Shown: piece by piece, positions 43,801-51,599 of the stretch
How positions within the stretch are numbered: position 1 is the first letter of the stretch
Layout: each line of letters begins with the position of its first letter
Position numbers and translations under genes: made by a program
NCBI RefSeq assembly: GCF_002813455.1
Contig: NZ_PHHE01000001.1
Location: forward strand, 2,604,001-2,668,000
DNA: 64,000 nucleotides
Origin: Pseudomonas baetica
GTDB taxonomy: Bacteria; Pseudomonadota; Gammaproteobacteria; Pseudomonadales; Pseudomonadaceae
Reading direction: 5' to 3'
Notes under the pieces: model-generated
Database searches by the model: none
Seen by the model: only the letters and a program-made list of their open reading frames with translations
What the model was told of the DNA's origin: nothing

Positions 43801-44720
43801 TACTGCGGCGGGACCTGATCGGAGTAATCCCTGTAATGTTCAACGTTTTGCGCCCGCCCGGGCATCCACTGCGGATTGTGTTCCAGCAGCAACTGCAAAA
43901 CACCCAGTCGGGCATCCGAGCCCAGCGCGTTAACCGCCACCCCTGCAATGTCATCCGCAAAGGGCGGCAGATGATCGACATCGCAGTAAATGCCGCCTTC
44001 CAGATACTCCACCGGATAACGCACGGCGTCGGATGCGGCCGCCATGTTCATGCGCAGTGATATTTCACGCTCGTAAATATCCGCCAGCGGTAACGTCTGC
44101 TCCTGACTGCTCAGGTCGCGTAAATCCAGCTGTTCGTCCGCCAGTCTGCGAATACTTCGCTCATTGTTTTTCTTCAGTGTCCGCAGTTCATCAAGGTCCT
44201 GGCCATACGCTTTGACCAGCAGATCGATTCTCGCCTCATCGGCAGTCTTGCCCGCCGCTCGCCAAGCGGTGATGTGATCGAACATTTGCTGTTTGAGGAC
44301 GAGCGCCCGACTGACATACAGGTCAGCGAGTTCCTCACCATCAGTGATCGGTGTAGTCATTGACGAAAGTACATCCGCCTTCGCCGCGGCGACGATGATC
44401 TGGTTGGTCTTGTACGCCAGCAAGGCGTCCTGATCGAACCACAGGTTGAGGGTGAATCCCTGCGCGGACATGACCGTTTTCCAGACATTGATATAGTCGC
44501 GCTGAATATCCCCAAGCCCACCGCCAACCCAGACGAAGTGCATTTTTTTCGGGATCGGCTCTGCCTCCAGAGTCGCGATGGCATCGCTCCTGAGCTTGCG
44601 CAAGGCGTATTCGTCCAGCTGACGCCCCATGCTCTCCAAAGCCCCCCGAACCTCGCCCATGCGCGCGCCTTGCCCATCGGTTGAGCGTTGCGAACGTGTC
44701 TGCGGCAGCATGCTGCTCAA
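37830..44720 (-). CDS. Giant glucosyltransferase/protease/pore toxin (LifA- and TcdB-related)
   Basis: This frame encodes 2296 residues. (1) About 50-510: a clostridial-type glucosyltransferase (GT44) with KKMHFVWVGGG, the metal-binding DxD as YLEGGIYCDVDHLPP (Asp247, Asp249) and a late SW motif (Trp495). (2) About 760-910: a C58/YopT-like triad, Cys783 in GGRCVPLV, His870 in DNHSMLL, Asp889 in FYDPNFA. (3) About 1090-1400: hydrophobic Gly/Ala-rich helices resembling the TcdA/TcdB pore region. (4) 1400-2296: a beta-rich tail with no recognised repeats. GT plus C58 plus pore is the plan of enterobacterial lymphostatin LifA/Efa1. No signal peptide is seen. The start is doubtful: a TTG at 44720 or ATG at 44711, both poorly served by ribosome sites, and an in-frame amber codon at 44784-44786 separates it from a well-initiated upstream segment. 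Confidence 0.8.
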   Translation of the reverse strand: MSSMLPQTRSQRSTDGQGARMGEVRGALESMGRQLDEYALRKLRSDAIATLEAEPIPKKMHFVWVGGGLGDIQRDYINVWKTVMSAQGFTLNLWFDQDALLAYKTNQIIVAAAKADVLSSMTTPITDGEELADLYVSRALVLKQQMFDHITAWRAAGKTADEARIDLLVKAYGQDLDELRTLKKNNERSIRRLADEQLDLRDLSSQEQTLPLADIYEREISLRMNMAAASDAVRYPVEYLEGGIYCDVDHLPPFADDIAGVAVNALGSDARLGVLQLLLEHNPQWMPGRAQNVEHYRDYSDQVPPQYRAALEQYAAGKPALNEVFVAPGNLGVPLDGVRTSILRGSLSNAFLMAHPRSAVVKAIIDRIGLQYAMMDTAVQQFAGKRVAIGKAEADHFFDLAGELVEQVLESLPLSENERVLDLHYAKAIVEYFFDGIKPESDAAIFMTGPNVMRAGMDAYEGAQFTPQGASAWRDLVAYPKGVNTVTEEEQDHSWKEQLTDVAEWYAREMQSWAEGQYTIRYNGNVNELLNPRTLNFENGWPLIEGRQVLSTEILQQLRDSLGEPFSQAMAQGLTGAVTFRKDLSLSFDRRQQILAAPSSLVPTPWQEDKRIQALTFDQLLDNIGNNQVSLEQLNPAQRMFLGGVFGSDSLDSQSFGDHWPVIKVQCAAMADLSVANRYAAIERLLLKNNAAAFAEGLASESAYAPAYSDRSLLMKKASLQQAATLREWGARVARLRKVALAEYRDQLLTRQSDVLGHFGGSVKLAPQDLLLNGYGERIGGRCVPLVLVLAAALHNKGDSSNNLWTRFFEAAASPDSIETRAFVQSLEALQDVPLHAVGKSLGRVTLDAAIRALESESPWRTLMLNTDNHSMLLARTRQNGRNAYHFYDPNFAISTYQEPAELKEMLEGFFTGEKMADFYAAFTEDNQLAFDLIDIDAKRVSQWPLSPEMNVSTLLGAEPLPGEPLIKLMERLGRTRGRSLSESPRLGKSLLELDGNWWAEQIRDVSRQLQQSNGLSADYVPIYETLEQHSTGDYSISLIDIKDRQTIKRVTTSNRWLARIKAFLTKMFRSLAGKNTEATTPGELGVEHVSAVHTLNAGFTLQALINALHWHEEGASAGNEAPLAMSVRLHGYVNYAQMAHGTVLDGVGLLRLVQQGMAEERLIAATAVSATRAAVARVATEGVGAALALINVGFDIYQLAYAKSDVERAQVGTQLFFDATGGAMMVAGWAVGSSAGAILSGAGVIVAGLGVGVAALARGFSDIAEQAKLVGLYFHALEKTYREGGYQRGALDGVLTPKPLIVFKRIDFKAGQIDYGSPALFPLRDHFGVPDFEPDYGAAIDIRRGLGLPSNATLTFEPADRLVLPCTPATYFGYEYKALFGATNRHDLGFDLVRKLEQRNAAGNWQFMFTFWSFPGEYILYKMNPVYRATTIAVRLDAVERTLIVPQVPELWHGLITYQISAEHGRCAVVLNPGVSLVCEAAGNGSMHWELVAPWAGESEVKMQAHGQLSIGTVSMQFTGGHHDVLLRLKDDQVLRVDWRQQLLLVEEADALEVPGTDSLKEHFAALSREHRLIHPYTLVRNYQIPFEPIDRPVYTNAYYDAVRERFMYVRDIDEPLVDEAVLGAVNGDQAFFYHSDAYMVWQVDTVTSLPVRRYRLLLADNSRITGCLVMENGAVQVSQIFNRNGQVDELTYMIHEDQCLLTSITGDLDPQVNIALNAASVLKDWNDVLAPYAPLPYRSSLKNTVDCKPASLVSICWRAPGVVSQYAWVRNDDGLIIRPDIAPIPSGHIPNGGIQSRHLSLILAEGTEQSVFVFYDHSTRCLFRQTEATAPAIARPGEFSATAIEPREVSQVVATEQGFMAVTSEGLSLHLTTDGTLQLAGVTDAWLKERHDWWLELPALAKQYAVANFAILGVRNFAGDNRLGAWQLDGQLLLTQAGHGQAYRLLSVTDDKQAAWVFDPTAGGVYRQPFVAPERLREIFAQGHQVLQRDAVPQAQRFWSDWPFREVRAEVAGLRATTIDGVVLALHENQPAMVVGVEADWVNHHKDDLQQNLRALVSAHHASAFLSVAEVDSFQWYVTEADRLISVARKQVMEPFDLLGTHQQNNVLLVDGHDGRVHTFPAGSTSMPLMFVQRHEDVLSVSAQGRIDDVLKLLPDGVSTLVLGMGQGAITCHLSKAAWERLDTVIVDCRRSSQSAQWVPGKLIWDLESPQKLLPSLFGEHLILIDPDSGHSLIFRGINAIDSELRAQVFLGLKGLTSFAVNNLVDRLAARQSDEGGQSLGAFLEQAQSPQIAA

Positions 44721-44783
44721 CTGTTCCCGCAGCAGACCGAGGGGCTCCAGTTCGCTGCCAGTGGCAACAGCGCCAAGGCAACC

Positions 44784-44918
44784 CTAGTAGTAACGCATGG
44801 CTGCCGCATATTGCGCAGTGCCCTTGTAAGATTGCAGTGCTGTTTCGAACTCGGCCGGGGTAAACAACTCGGTAAATTTCTTGAAACTGTCTTTGCCAAC
44901 GGGATGTACTTCTTTCAC
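44784..44918 (-). pseudogene. Probable original N-terminus of the giant toxin, ended by an in-frame TAG
   Basis: A 44-codon ORF starts at GTG 44918, seven bases after a clear AGGAAG ribosome site, and begins KEVHPVGKDSFKKFTELFTP. It ends ...YAAAMRYY at TAG 44784-44786. The next 21 codons (including SELEPLGLLREQL) stay in the same frame, are free of stops and run straight into the toxin frame at 44720. The simplest reading is one ancestral 2362-residue toxin in which a CAG (Gln) became TAG. The alternatives are a true upstream peptide with coupled translation, a readthrough codon or a sequencing error. If the amber is real, toxin output would depend on suppression or weak internal starts. Confidence 0.65.
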
Positions 44919-45442
44919 AACATCACTTCCTTATGTTAATGACGCGACCATGGATTGCACGCAACCCGACCCAAAAGTTCCTGATCCTTATTTGTTTGAT
45001 CAGTAAAGTTTTGTTCAGGCGACACGAAGCCATGCCCACTGCCGGAACACTCAATACGTCACAATTCGGGTCATACTTTGAAACGCTGCCGTCAACTTCC
45101 CGAAGTGACAGGCAGGCAACTGCAGATTAGGCGGTGCAACAGGCTACAAACCGTTGCCAGCGAAGGTTTGATGACAGTGCAACGTGTTCGACAAAACTAG
45201 GGCAGCAGCCCGCGTTATTCAAACCCAAGAAAATTCAAACAGTGTCTGAATACATAACCCATAACATTCAAACCGGTGCCTTGAATAATTCAGCGACGCA
45301 TTAATATCCAGACCGTCAGTCACACAGACGCACAAGGCCGTAAACCCTAAGGTTCACGGCCTTGTCTTCAATTGATTTAAAACATCTCCCTCAGCAAACT
45401 TTTGCCACGTTGTTCACGCCAACTAACGTTTGCACATCCCTG
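44919..45442. promoter_or_regulatory. AT-rich region upstream of the toxin, downstream of cobJ
   Basis: These 524 bases hold no convincing gene. They should contain the toxin promoter. The octamer ATTCAAAC occurs three times on the plus strand (45217, 45233, 45266) with a related inverted ATTCAAGG nearby (complement of 45280-45287), which looks like an operator array. A hairpin at the cobJ side is listed separately. Confidence 0.5.
45332..45365 (-). terminator. Hairpin downstream of the cobG-cobJ operon
   Basis: ACAAGGCCGT and its perfect inverse flank AACC/GGTT around a CTAA loop: a 14-bp stem with one mismatch, 78 bases past the cobJ stop. Neither side has a clean T-run, so it may be a terminator or an mRNA 3'-end stabiliser. 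Confidence 0.55.
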
Positions 45443-47131
45443 TCAGGAAACGGGCTTTTCTCCATACCAGCGAGGCGTGTAGACCCAATCGCCGCCCGCT
45501 GCACGGGGAAAGGTGCAGGTGGTGGACGAACCGATCAGCACCATGGTGCGCATGTCCACCTGATCCACCGTCAGCGCCCCGAGCGTCGTGGTCCGCAGGG
45601 TCTGTCCCGGTCGACCGATATCCCGTCCCAACACCACCGGGGTTGCAGGCGTGCGGTGCTGCGCGACGATTTCCAGCGCCCGCCCCAGTTGCCACGGCCG
45701 GGCGCGGGAGATCGGGTTGTAAAACGCCAGGGCCAGATCCGCTTCGGCGGCCAGGTCCAGACGTTTCTCGATGATCGACCAGGGTTTGAGGTTGTCCGAC
45801 AGCGACATCACGCAGAAGTCATGACCCAGCGGTGCACCGGCCTGCGCAGCGGTAGCGAGCGAGGCGGACACGCCCGGGAGGATTTCCAGATCGACGCTGT
45901 GCCACGCCGGGTCATCGGACTCGTGCAACGCTTCGAGCACCGCCGCTGCCATGGCGAACACGCCCGGATCACCGGACGACACTACGATCACCGAACGGCC
46001 CTCGGCCGCCAGCCTGAAGGCGTGACGCGCGCGCTGCATTTCTTCGCGGTTGTCGGTGCAATGCTGCACCTGATCGTCGCGGAACGGGCCGGCCATGCGT
46101 ACGTAGGTTTCGTAGCCGAGCACGTCGGTGGCGCGGGCCAGTTCAGCTTTTACCGCCGGCACCATCAGTTCGGCAGCGCCGGGGCCGAGGCCGATCACTG
46201 CGAGGCGACCGCGTGGGCGACCTATTTGCGCCACGTCCAGCGGCTGTTCGGCGACAGCCAAAGTGATGCCGTGTGCCGATTCAATCATCGACACGCCCGG
46301 CAGCGTATCGAGGTCGCCCGTTGCGCCGATAAACCGCAGCGGCACACACAGTTCCAGCGCCGCTTCACGCAGGTTCGCCGAAGCCATTTGAGTGTCGATC
46401 GCCACCAGACAGGCCAGTGATTGCACCGCCACGTCCGCCTGATGCAACGCCGCACGCAGAGAATTCGGCAGATCGCTGATGTCGGCGCTGACCATCGCCG
46501 CGACACTGCGCGGGTAAATCAGCAACTCATTAGCGTTCGCTTCGCGTTCGGCACTGCCGATATAGATCGAACGCTGCGCCTGTGGATCTTCCGGCAATTG
46601 CGCCTGATCCAGCCACGGCGCCGCACCTTCGATGCGCACGCTGTGCCCAGCCAGCAGATCGGAGACAAAACGCTTGCCCAGTTCCAGATCCGCGAGCGCA
46701 TAACCGCTAGGGGGATTGAGCAGGCAGGTGCCAAAACGCAATTCGCCGCTGGTGGTAATGGCCGCCGCCACTTGCAGCCCGGCCGCGATTTCCCGGGCCA
46801 TGACATTCACTCCGCCGAGGCCGCCGAGCAGTGGCACCACAGCGCTGCCATCTTCGGCGACGGCGAGCACCGCAGGTTCGGCGCCCTTCTCCAGCAACAG
46901 CGGCGCCAGCGTGCGAATGACAATGCCGGCCGCGCACAGGGCAATGATTGGCGTGTCCTGCTGATACAACTGGCGCAGGGTCGCGCCGAATTCCTGATAG
47001 CTGCAATCGGCGCCTTCGACCCGACCGGCGAGGCCGTGGATCCGCGCCGCCGGGTACACCTGCTGAATGCGCCGCGCGGTGGCCAGGCTGCCCTGACCGA
47101 GAATGACAATGGCGGGAGTCGATTGAGTCAT
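45443..47131 (-). CDS. cobJ: Fused CbiG-CobJ, precorrin-3B C17-methyltransferase
   Basis: A 562-residue fusion. Residues 1-290 are CbiG-like (IVILGQGSLATARRIQQVYP, PIIALCAAGIVIR, LGGLGGVNVMA, and a C-terminal CbiG part VACL-type SLACLVAIDTQM). Residues about 295-562 are the CobJ methylase (LAVIGLGPGAAELM, VLGYETYVRMAG, VVSSGDPGVFAMAAAVLEAL, AFYNPISRARPWQ). CobJ methylates C17 and contracts the corrin ring. The ATG at 47131 shares ATGA with the cobI stop and is preferred to a GTG at 47143. This is the last gene of the minus-strand cob operon. Confidence 0.93.
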   Translation of the reverse strand: MTQSTPAIVILGQGSLATARRIQQVYPAARIHGLAGRVEGADCSYQEFGATLRQLYQQDTPIIALCAAGIVIRTLAPLLLEKGAEPAVLAVAEDGSAVVPLLGGLGGVNVMAREIAAGLQVAAAITTSGELRFGTCLLNPPSGYALADLELGKRFVSDLLAGHSVRIEGAAPWLDQAQLPEDPQAQRSIYIGSAEREANANELLIYPRSVAAMVSADISDLPNSLRAALHQADVAVQSLACLVAIDTQMASANLREAALELCVPLRFIGATGDLDTLPGVSMIESAHGITLAVAEQPLDVAQIGRPRGRLAVIGLGPGAAELMVPAVKAELARATDVLGYETYVRMAGPFRDDQVQHCTDNREEMQRARHAFRLAAEGRSVIVVSSGDPGVFAMAAAVLEALHESDDPAWHSVDLEILPGVSASLATAAQAGAPLGHDFCVMSLSDNLKPWSIIEKRLDLAAEADLALAFYNPISRARPWQLGRALEIVAQHRTPATPVVLGRDIGRPGQTLRTTTLGALTVDQVDMRTMVLIGSSTTCTFPRAAGGDWVYTPRWYGEKPVS

Positions 47132-47865
47132 CAGCCTTGCCACCGTTCGCCGGGCACGATGATCAGCGAGAAGTACGGCGACGACATCGGCTCAACCTGA
47201 TCCATCGGCACAATCTTCTGATTGGCCATGGTCGCGCGTTCGACATACAGCGCCCGCTCGGCGAGGCCGAGTTCTTCGAGCACTTGACGCACTTTGGGGA
47301 AGTTGCGCCCCAGCTTCATGATCACCGCCGCGTCGGCATCGGCCAGACGGCGCTTCAGATCTTCATGGGGCAGAACGCCGGAAAGCACCGACAGACTCTG
47401 GTTGCGATACACCAACGGCGCACCCAATACCGATGCGCCGCCCAGCATCGAGCACACACCCGGCACCACTTGCGCTTCATAGCGGGTGGCGAGGCGATCA
47501 TGCAGATACATGTAGGAACCGTAGAAGAACGGATCGCCCTCACAGATCACCGCAACGTCGCGGCCGGCATCCAGATGCGCGGCCACCGTCTCGGCGGCCT
47601 CATCGTAGAAATCGCTGATGACTTGCTCATAGGAAAGCGGGGCCGGCAGCGCTTCGGTGGTCACCGGGTACACCAGCGGCAGCAGATTCTGCGCTTCTTG
47701 AAGGTGCGCTTCGATGATGCCGAAGGCGTTGCCCTTTTTGCCCTTGGCGACGAAGTACGCCACCACTGGCGATTCGCGCAGCAGGCGCAGAGCCTTGACA
47801 GTAATCAGCTCCGGATCACCAGGGCCGACGCCCAGGCCAATCAAACGACCTTTTGCCTGCATCAT
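47131..47865 (-). CDS. cobI: Precorrin-2 C20-methyltransferase
   Basis: A 244-residue tetrapyrrole methylase: [20 protein letters not shown] at the start, [20 protein letters not shown] and [20 protein letters not shown] in the middle. It methylates C20 of precorrin-2 in the aerobic-type route. Start at 47865 (a second ATG at 47862 follows at once); it overlaps the cobH stop. Very tight coupling on both sides shows a single operon. Confidence 0.94.
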   Translation of the reverse strand: MMQAKGRLIGLGVGPGDPELITVKALRLLRESPVVAYFVAKGKKGNAFGIIEAHLQEAQNLLPLVYPVTTEALPAPLSYEQVISDFYDEAAETVAAHLDAGRDVAVICEGDPFFYGSYMYLHDRLATRYEAQVVPGVCSMLGGASVLGAPLVYRNQSLSVLSGVLPHEDLKRRLADADAAVIMKLGRNFPKVRQVLEELGLAERALYVERATMANQKIVPMDQVEPMSSPYFSLIIVPGERWQG

Positions 47866-48488
47866 TCGATCTCCGTGGCGAGGGCATTGACCGCTGCGGC
47901 GGCCATGGCGCTGCCGCCGAGCCGACCTTGCATGATCACGAACGGTACGCCACGGCTGTCGGCCGCCAGCGCCGCTTTCGATTCGGCGGCGCCGACGAAG
48001 CCCACCGGGAAACCGAGGATCAGCGCCGGTTTTGGTGCGCCGGCGTCGAGCATTTCCAGTAGATAGAACAGCGCGGTCGGCGCGTTGCCGATCACCACCA
48101 CACTGCCTTCCAGATGCGGCCGCCACAGTTCCAGCGCGGCGGCAGAACGGGTGTTGCCCAGTTCACGGGCCAGCTCCGGCACGCTGTCGTCGCGCAAGGT
48201 GCAGATCACTTCGTTGTTGGCCGGCAGGCGCGCGCGGGTCACGCCTTCGGAGACCATCCGCGCATCACACAGAATCGGCGCACCGGCAGCCAGCGCATCG
48301 CGCCCGGCCTTGCCCGCACCTTCGGAGAATTGCAGACCGTCGACAGACTCGACCATGCCGCAGGCGTGGATCACCCGCACCGCGAGTTTTTCCAGGTCGG
48401 CCGGGATGCGCGCCAGATTGGCTTCGCTGCGAATGATCGCGAAGGAGTTGCGATAGATCTCCTGACCGTCGCGGATGTAATCAAGCAT
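47862..48488 (-). CDS. cobH: Precorrin-8X methylmutase
   Basis: A 208-residue CobH/CbiC protein: [29 protein letters not shown] (the catalytic His) and [14 protein letters not shown] with [13 protein letters not shown]. It moves the C11 methyl to C12, giving hydrogenobyrinate. The ATG at 48488 overlaps the end of cobG by eight bases. Confidence 0.95.
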   Translation of the reverse strand: MLDYIRDGQEIYRNSFAIIRSEANLARIPADLEKLAVRVIHACGMVESVDGLQFSEGAGKAGRDALAAGAPILCDARMVSEGVTRARLPANNEVICTLRDDSVPELARELGNTRSAAALELWRPHLEGSVVVIGNAPTALFYLLEMLDAGAPKPALILGFPVGFVGAAESKAALAADSRGVPFVIMQGRLGGSAMAAAAVNALATEIE

Positions 48489-49779
48489 CAAGGGGGCTCC
48501 GAGAGCGGACGGCGAGCAAGGTCGCGGCCGCTTCAATAGTAAGGTTGCGTGCGTGCAACGCGCCGAAACCCGGCTGCGCGGCATCGCGAAAATAGAGGTC
48601 GTAATGCCCGGCACTGACGGCCAGCAACGTCGCCGGGGCACAGTGGGCGGCGGCGCACGAACGCGTGCAGCCGGACAGATGCACGCTCTGGGCCTGGGGT
48701 AACAGGCTCGCCAGAGTACGAGCATCGTGCTTGGTGTCGGCCAGGCCTTTGCCGCAACCAGCGGAGCCGGTGCAGGCGATGAGTGTCGACAGGGGGTCAG
48801 CGGCCTCGGTGAGCAGACTCAGTTGCTGGAGACTTCCGAGCACTTGTGCGGCATCGCTCGCGCTCACGTTTGGCAGCAGCAGACTTTGCCACGGCGTGAA
48901 GCGCAGGCTGCCATCGCCGAACCGACGAGCCAGTTGCGCGGCACCGCGCAGCATGTCCGGGTCGAGACGGCCAAGTGGCGGCGCCGCGCCGATGTAAACC
49001 AGATTGTCGATATCTTGCGGGTGAGCGCCGATGCGCAGATCGTCCGCTGCCGGGGCACGTTGCCAGGCGCTGATCACCTTGATCGGCAGGCGTGTCCTGA
49101 GCTGTTCGAGAAACGCCAGCATCGGCAATTCGTCGAGCAGGTGGCGCATCCGCGTTTGCTCTGGCCGCGCCCGCTCAAGGAATAATTCCAGCACCGCCAC
49201 CACCAGCGCGTGGCCGTTTTCCAGCGCCACGGCGCCGATGGCGCGATCCGTCGGGCAACCCGCCAGACCGAATGCCAGCAGCGTTTCACCGTCACGCTCG
49301 AATGCCGACAGCCACAGGTCATGCGGATGTTCGAGCATCGCCAGCGCTTCGCCGCCATCCAGTTGCACGGCGAACTTGGCGCTCAACACGTGGAAGCGTG
49401 GATGGCTTTGCAGGGTGTCGAGGATCTGTTCGGCGAGCGCCCGGGTGTCGACGCGCATTTGCCGGTCGATCCCGGCGGTCGGGCTGAGCATCAGGTTGCG
49501 CACATCGTCGCCCGCTGCCGTGCGTGGCCCCAGACCTGCGGCGAGCAGACTGTCGATCAGTGCAGCGGATTGCTGACCGATGCCACGTATTTGCAGGTTG
49601 GCGCGGTTGGTCGCCTCGATCACACCGCCGGCGAACTGTTCGGCGGCATTGGCCACCGCGTCAGCCTGATCGGCGCTGATCGAGCCACCATTGAGCTTGA
49701 TCCGACAGATACCGCCGTCCAATGCCTGGACGATACGCAGCAACCCCGGGCAGGCCGAGGGGCGTATGGCGGTGGACAT
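48481..49779 (-). CDS. cobG: Precorrin-3B synthase
   Basis: A 432-residue Fe-S/siroheme-type protein of the nitrite/sulfite reductase family: CPGLLRIVQALDGGICRIKL at the start, a ferredoxin-like repeat, and the cluster cysteines ACTGSAGCGKG and SGCTRSCAAAHC. It hydroxylates precorrin-3A with O2, marking the oxygen-dependent route. The start is uncertain: ATG 49779 (used here) or TTG 49794, neither with a good ribosome site. No cobalamin riboswitch consensus was seen in the 135 bases upstream. Confidence 0.92.
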   Translation of the reverse strand: MSTAIRPSACPGLLRIVQALDGGICRIKLNGGSISADQADAVANAAEQFAGGVIEATNRANLQIRGIGQQSAALIDSLLAAGLGPRTAAGDDVRNLMLSPTAGIDRQMRVDTRALAEQILDTLQSHPRFHVLSAKFAVQLDGGEALAMLEHPHDLWLSAFERDGETLLAFGLAGCPTDRAIGAVALENGHALVVAVLELFLERARPEQTRMRHLLDELPMLAFLEQLRTRLPIKVISAWQRAPAADDLRIGAHPQDIDNLVYIGAAPPLGRLDPDMLRGAAQLARRFGDGSLRFTPWQSLLLPNVSASDAAQVLGSLQQLSLLTEAADPLSTLIACTGSAGCGKGLADTKHDARTLASLLPQAQSVHLSGCTRSCAAAHCAPATLLAVSAGHYDLYFRDAAQPGFGALHARNLTIEAAATLLAVRSRSPLDA

Positions 49780-49929
49780 CGGGCGTTCGTTCAAGGGACT
49801 GACCGGTTGCGTGGGAAAGGCGCGGTATTATGCCTGCTTTGTCCGGCCGCATGATAAGTCTGCCCGTCGCCTCGTCAGGTCGAGCAGACAATAGAAGCGT
49901 CGCGGACACTTGGACGTCGGGGCACACGC

Positions 49930-50592
49930 TCAGTCCAGAGCGATGATTTGCTTATGACGCCGTTCACCCAACAACGAAATGATCGTGGCACGGGAAAGGT
50001 CATAGTCTTCCGGATCGGCCAGCGCCTTGTAACCATCGACATAGAGGTTACCCAGAACCTTTTCAGAATTGAAACGGTGTCGAAGAACGTTATCGACTAT
50101 GGGTTCATCGAACTCGAAAGCTATCAACACAACCGTGATGGTCAGATCAGGGCAAACGACGCCGAACATGAACCGTACCCATTTATCCTGATGTACCACA
50201 TGCTGTTGCAGCTCTTCAATTGCGGGCGCTGCGAGTGCCTGCTCAAGCCGTAGCTGCACGTTTGAGTCCATTACCGAAGCAACCGTTTCAGGTATCCATT
50301 CCCCCAGCACCTGTCGCGCCAGTCCCAATAAACTGAAACGGCCAGGCATTGACACAGGAAAGTTTGCATCGGGATTGTCCAGCAGCATTGCACCGGTCAC
50401 CCTCATCGCCATCTTGTTGGCGCGGGTCCAAGTCTCTACCTGTGTTAAATCGGTAATCTTGTTGGTGGCCGCCGCTTGTGAATAAAGCAAGGCATCCAGA
50501 CTGTCTTGCGTGTCTGATTCCGACAACTCATCCGCCACCAGAATCACAGCACCTGCGCATATGAACGCTTTGAATCCAAGGGTCTTGTGCAT
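49930..50592 (-). CDS. Unknown protein C of a three-gene family
   Basis: A 220-residue protein that I do not recognise. It starts at ATG 50592 with an AAGGAG site. The N-terminus (FKAFICAGAVILVADELSES) is hydrophobic and could be a weak signal peptide, or a buried helix. After a helical half come beta-strands (WVRFMFGVVCPDLTITVVLI) and a final helix EDYDLSRATIISLLGERRHK. That final helix closely matches DDYGVAEPLIVKALAEQRQK in the next gene upstream (50642-51457), and the overall layout matches both neighbours. It is the last of three co-oriented genes. Confidence 0.7.
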   Translation of the reverse strand: MHKTLGFKAFICAGAVILVADELSESDTQDSLDALLYSQAAATNKITDLTQVETWTRANKMAMRVTGAMLLDNPDANFPVSMPGRFSLLGLARQVLGEWIPETVASVMDSNVQLRLEQALAAPAIEELQQHVVHQDKWVRFMFGVVCPDLTITVVLIAFEFDEPIVDNVLRHRFNSEKVLGNLYVDGYKALADPEDYDLSRATIISLLGERRHKQIIALD

Positions 50593-50641
50593 CGTCCACT
50601 CCTTAAAAGCCAGAGGTCTGCACCCCTGGCTCCCGTTAAAT

Positions 50642-51457
50642 TCAGGCTTTGCCGAATTCAATGCTGAGTGCTTTTTGGCGCTGCTCGGCCAGTGCCTTGA
50701 CGATCAGCGGTTCGGCGACACCGTAGTCGTCTTCCGAGATAGTCATGGTGGATGCACCGTTGTAGATTTCAACGCTGGAGCTTGTCCATTCAACAAACAG
50801 TACTTTGGTCGGCTGAGCCTTGGCGGTGTACTGCACGGCAGCCACGGCCATCGTAATGTCACCGTCAGCGTCTTCAAAAGAACTCGACATGCAGAAGTTA
50901 CCGCCGTCGGCCTTTTTCGAGTTGTTTTCGAAAAGCTTCAACGCTTCCGGCTCATTCTTCAGCGCCTCCAGGGTGGCATCCGCTACCGTCGACAGCACTT
51001 TCAATGCTGCTTGACCTTTACTGACGGCCGCGCCCACCGCGGTGTGAATGATCGACAGTGCAAGGTTGTCCATGGTCAGCTTTTGCGAAGTTGCCTGGTA
51101 GCGGTGATAGGGCTCGCCAAAGACAAACCATCCCGCCAGTTTCATCAGACGCATGAATTCGTTATAACGCTGCTCTTTTTGGTTTGCCGCCGGAAACTTG
51201 AGCAGCGCACACAGATCGGCATACATATAAGTATTTTTAACAATTCGCTTGCTGCGCTTGGACATACTTGCGTCGAAGCCGGCAATACCCGAACCCATAA
51301 TGGCCGCGTTCAATTCATCCTTATCGACAGGCAACGTAGCGCCTCCAGCCATCCTCGGCATAATCACCGGGGGTTGCGCTGCGATAAGTGCATTGGTTTC
51401 CTGAATCATCGCAACACGTTGCGCTGCGCTCATTACCTGATTGTTTACTTCATTCAT
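50642..51457 (-). CDS. Unknown protein B of a three-gene family
   Basis: A 271-residue protein of unknown function. It has an extended N-terminal 60 residues, a helical region (SMSKRSKRIVKNTYMYADLC ... LMKLAGWFVFG), a beta section (GGNFCMSSSFEDADGDITMA, PTKVLFVEWTSSSVEIYNG) and a final helix DDYGVAEPLIVKALAEQRQK. No signal peptide or membrane helix is evident. ATG 51457 has an AAGGGA site. It stops 50 bases before gene C. Its DNA is visibly poor in GC compared with the cob genes. The name is only a label for the set. Confidence 0.72.
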   Translation of the reverse strand: MNEVNNQVMSAAQRVAMIQETNALIAAQPPVIMPRMAGGATLPVDKDELNAAIMGSGIAGFDASMSKRSKRIVKNTYMYADLCALLKFPAANQKEQRYNEFMRLMKLAGWFVFGEPYHRYQATSQKLTMDNLALSIIHTAVGAAVSKGQAALKVLSTVADATLEALKNEPEALKLFENNSKKADGGNFCMSSSFEDADGDITMAVAAVQYTAKAQPTKVLFVEWTSSSVEIYNGASTMTISEDDYGVAEPLIVKALAEQRQKALSIEFGKA

Positions 51458-51599
51458 AAAATAATCCCTTCTAATTAATTAAAACGCCGCCTTGGCGTAG
51501 AGGCAAAGTAACCGCCATAGAAAAACCAGGCAAGTTCCATTCAATTCAATTGATTTCTAAAAAAACAATAACTAAAGATGCTCCGACCTTTCGCACAGA

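Noticed and set aside
44784..44786. Pyrrolysine or other recoding of the TAG in the toxin frame
   Set aside because: Pseudomonas is not known to decode TAG as pyrrolysine, and no special downstream structure was seen; mutation or readthrough is simpler.
49780..49929. Possible cobalamin riboswitch ahead of cobG
   Set aside because: No B12-box-like core was found on the minus strand in this short region.
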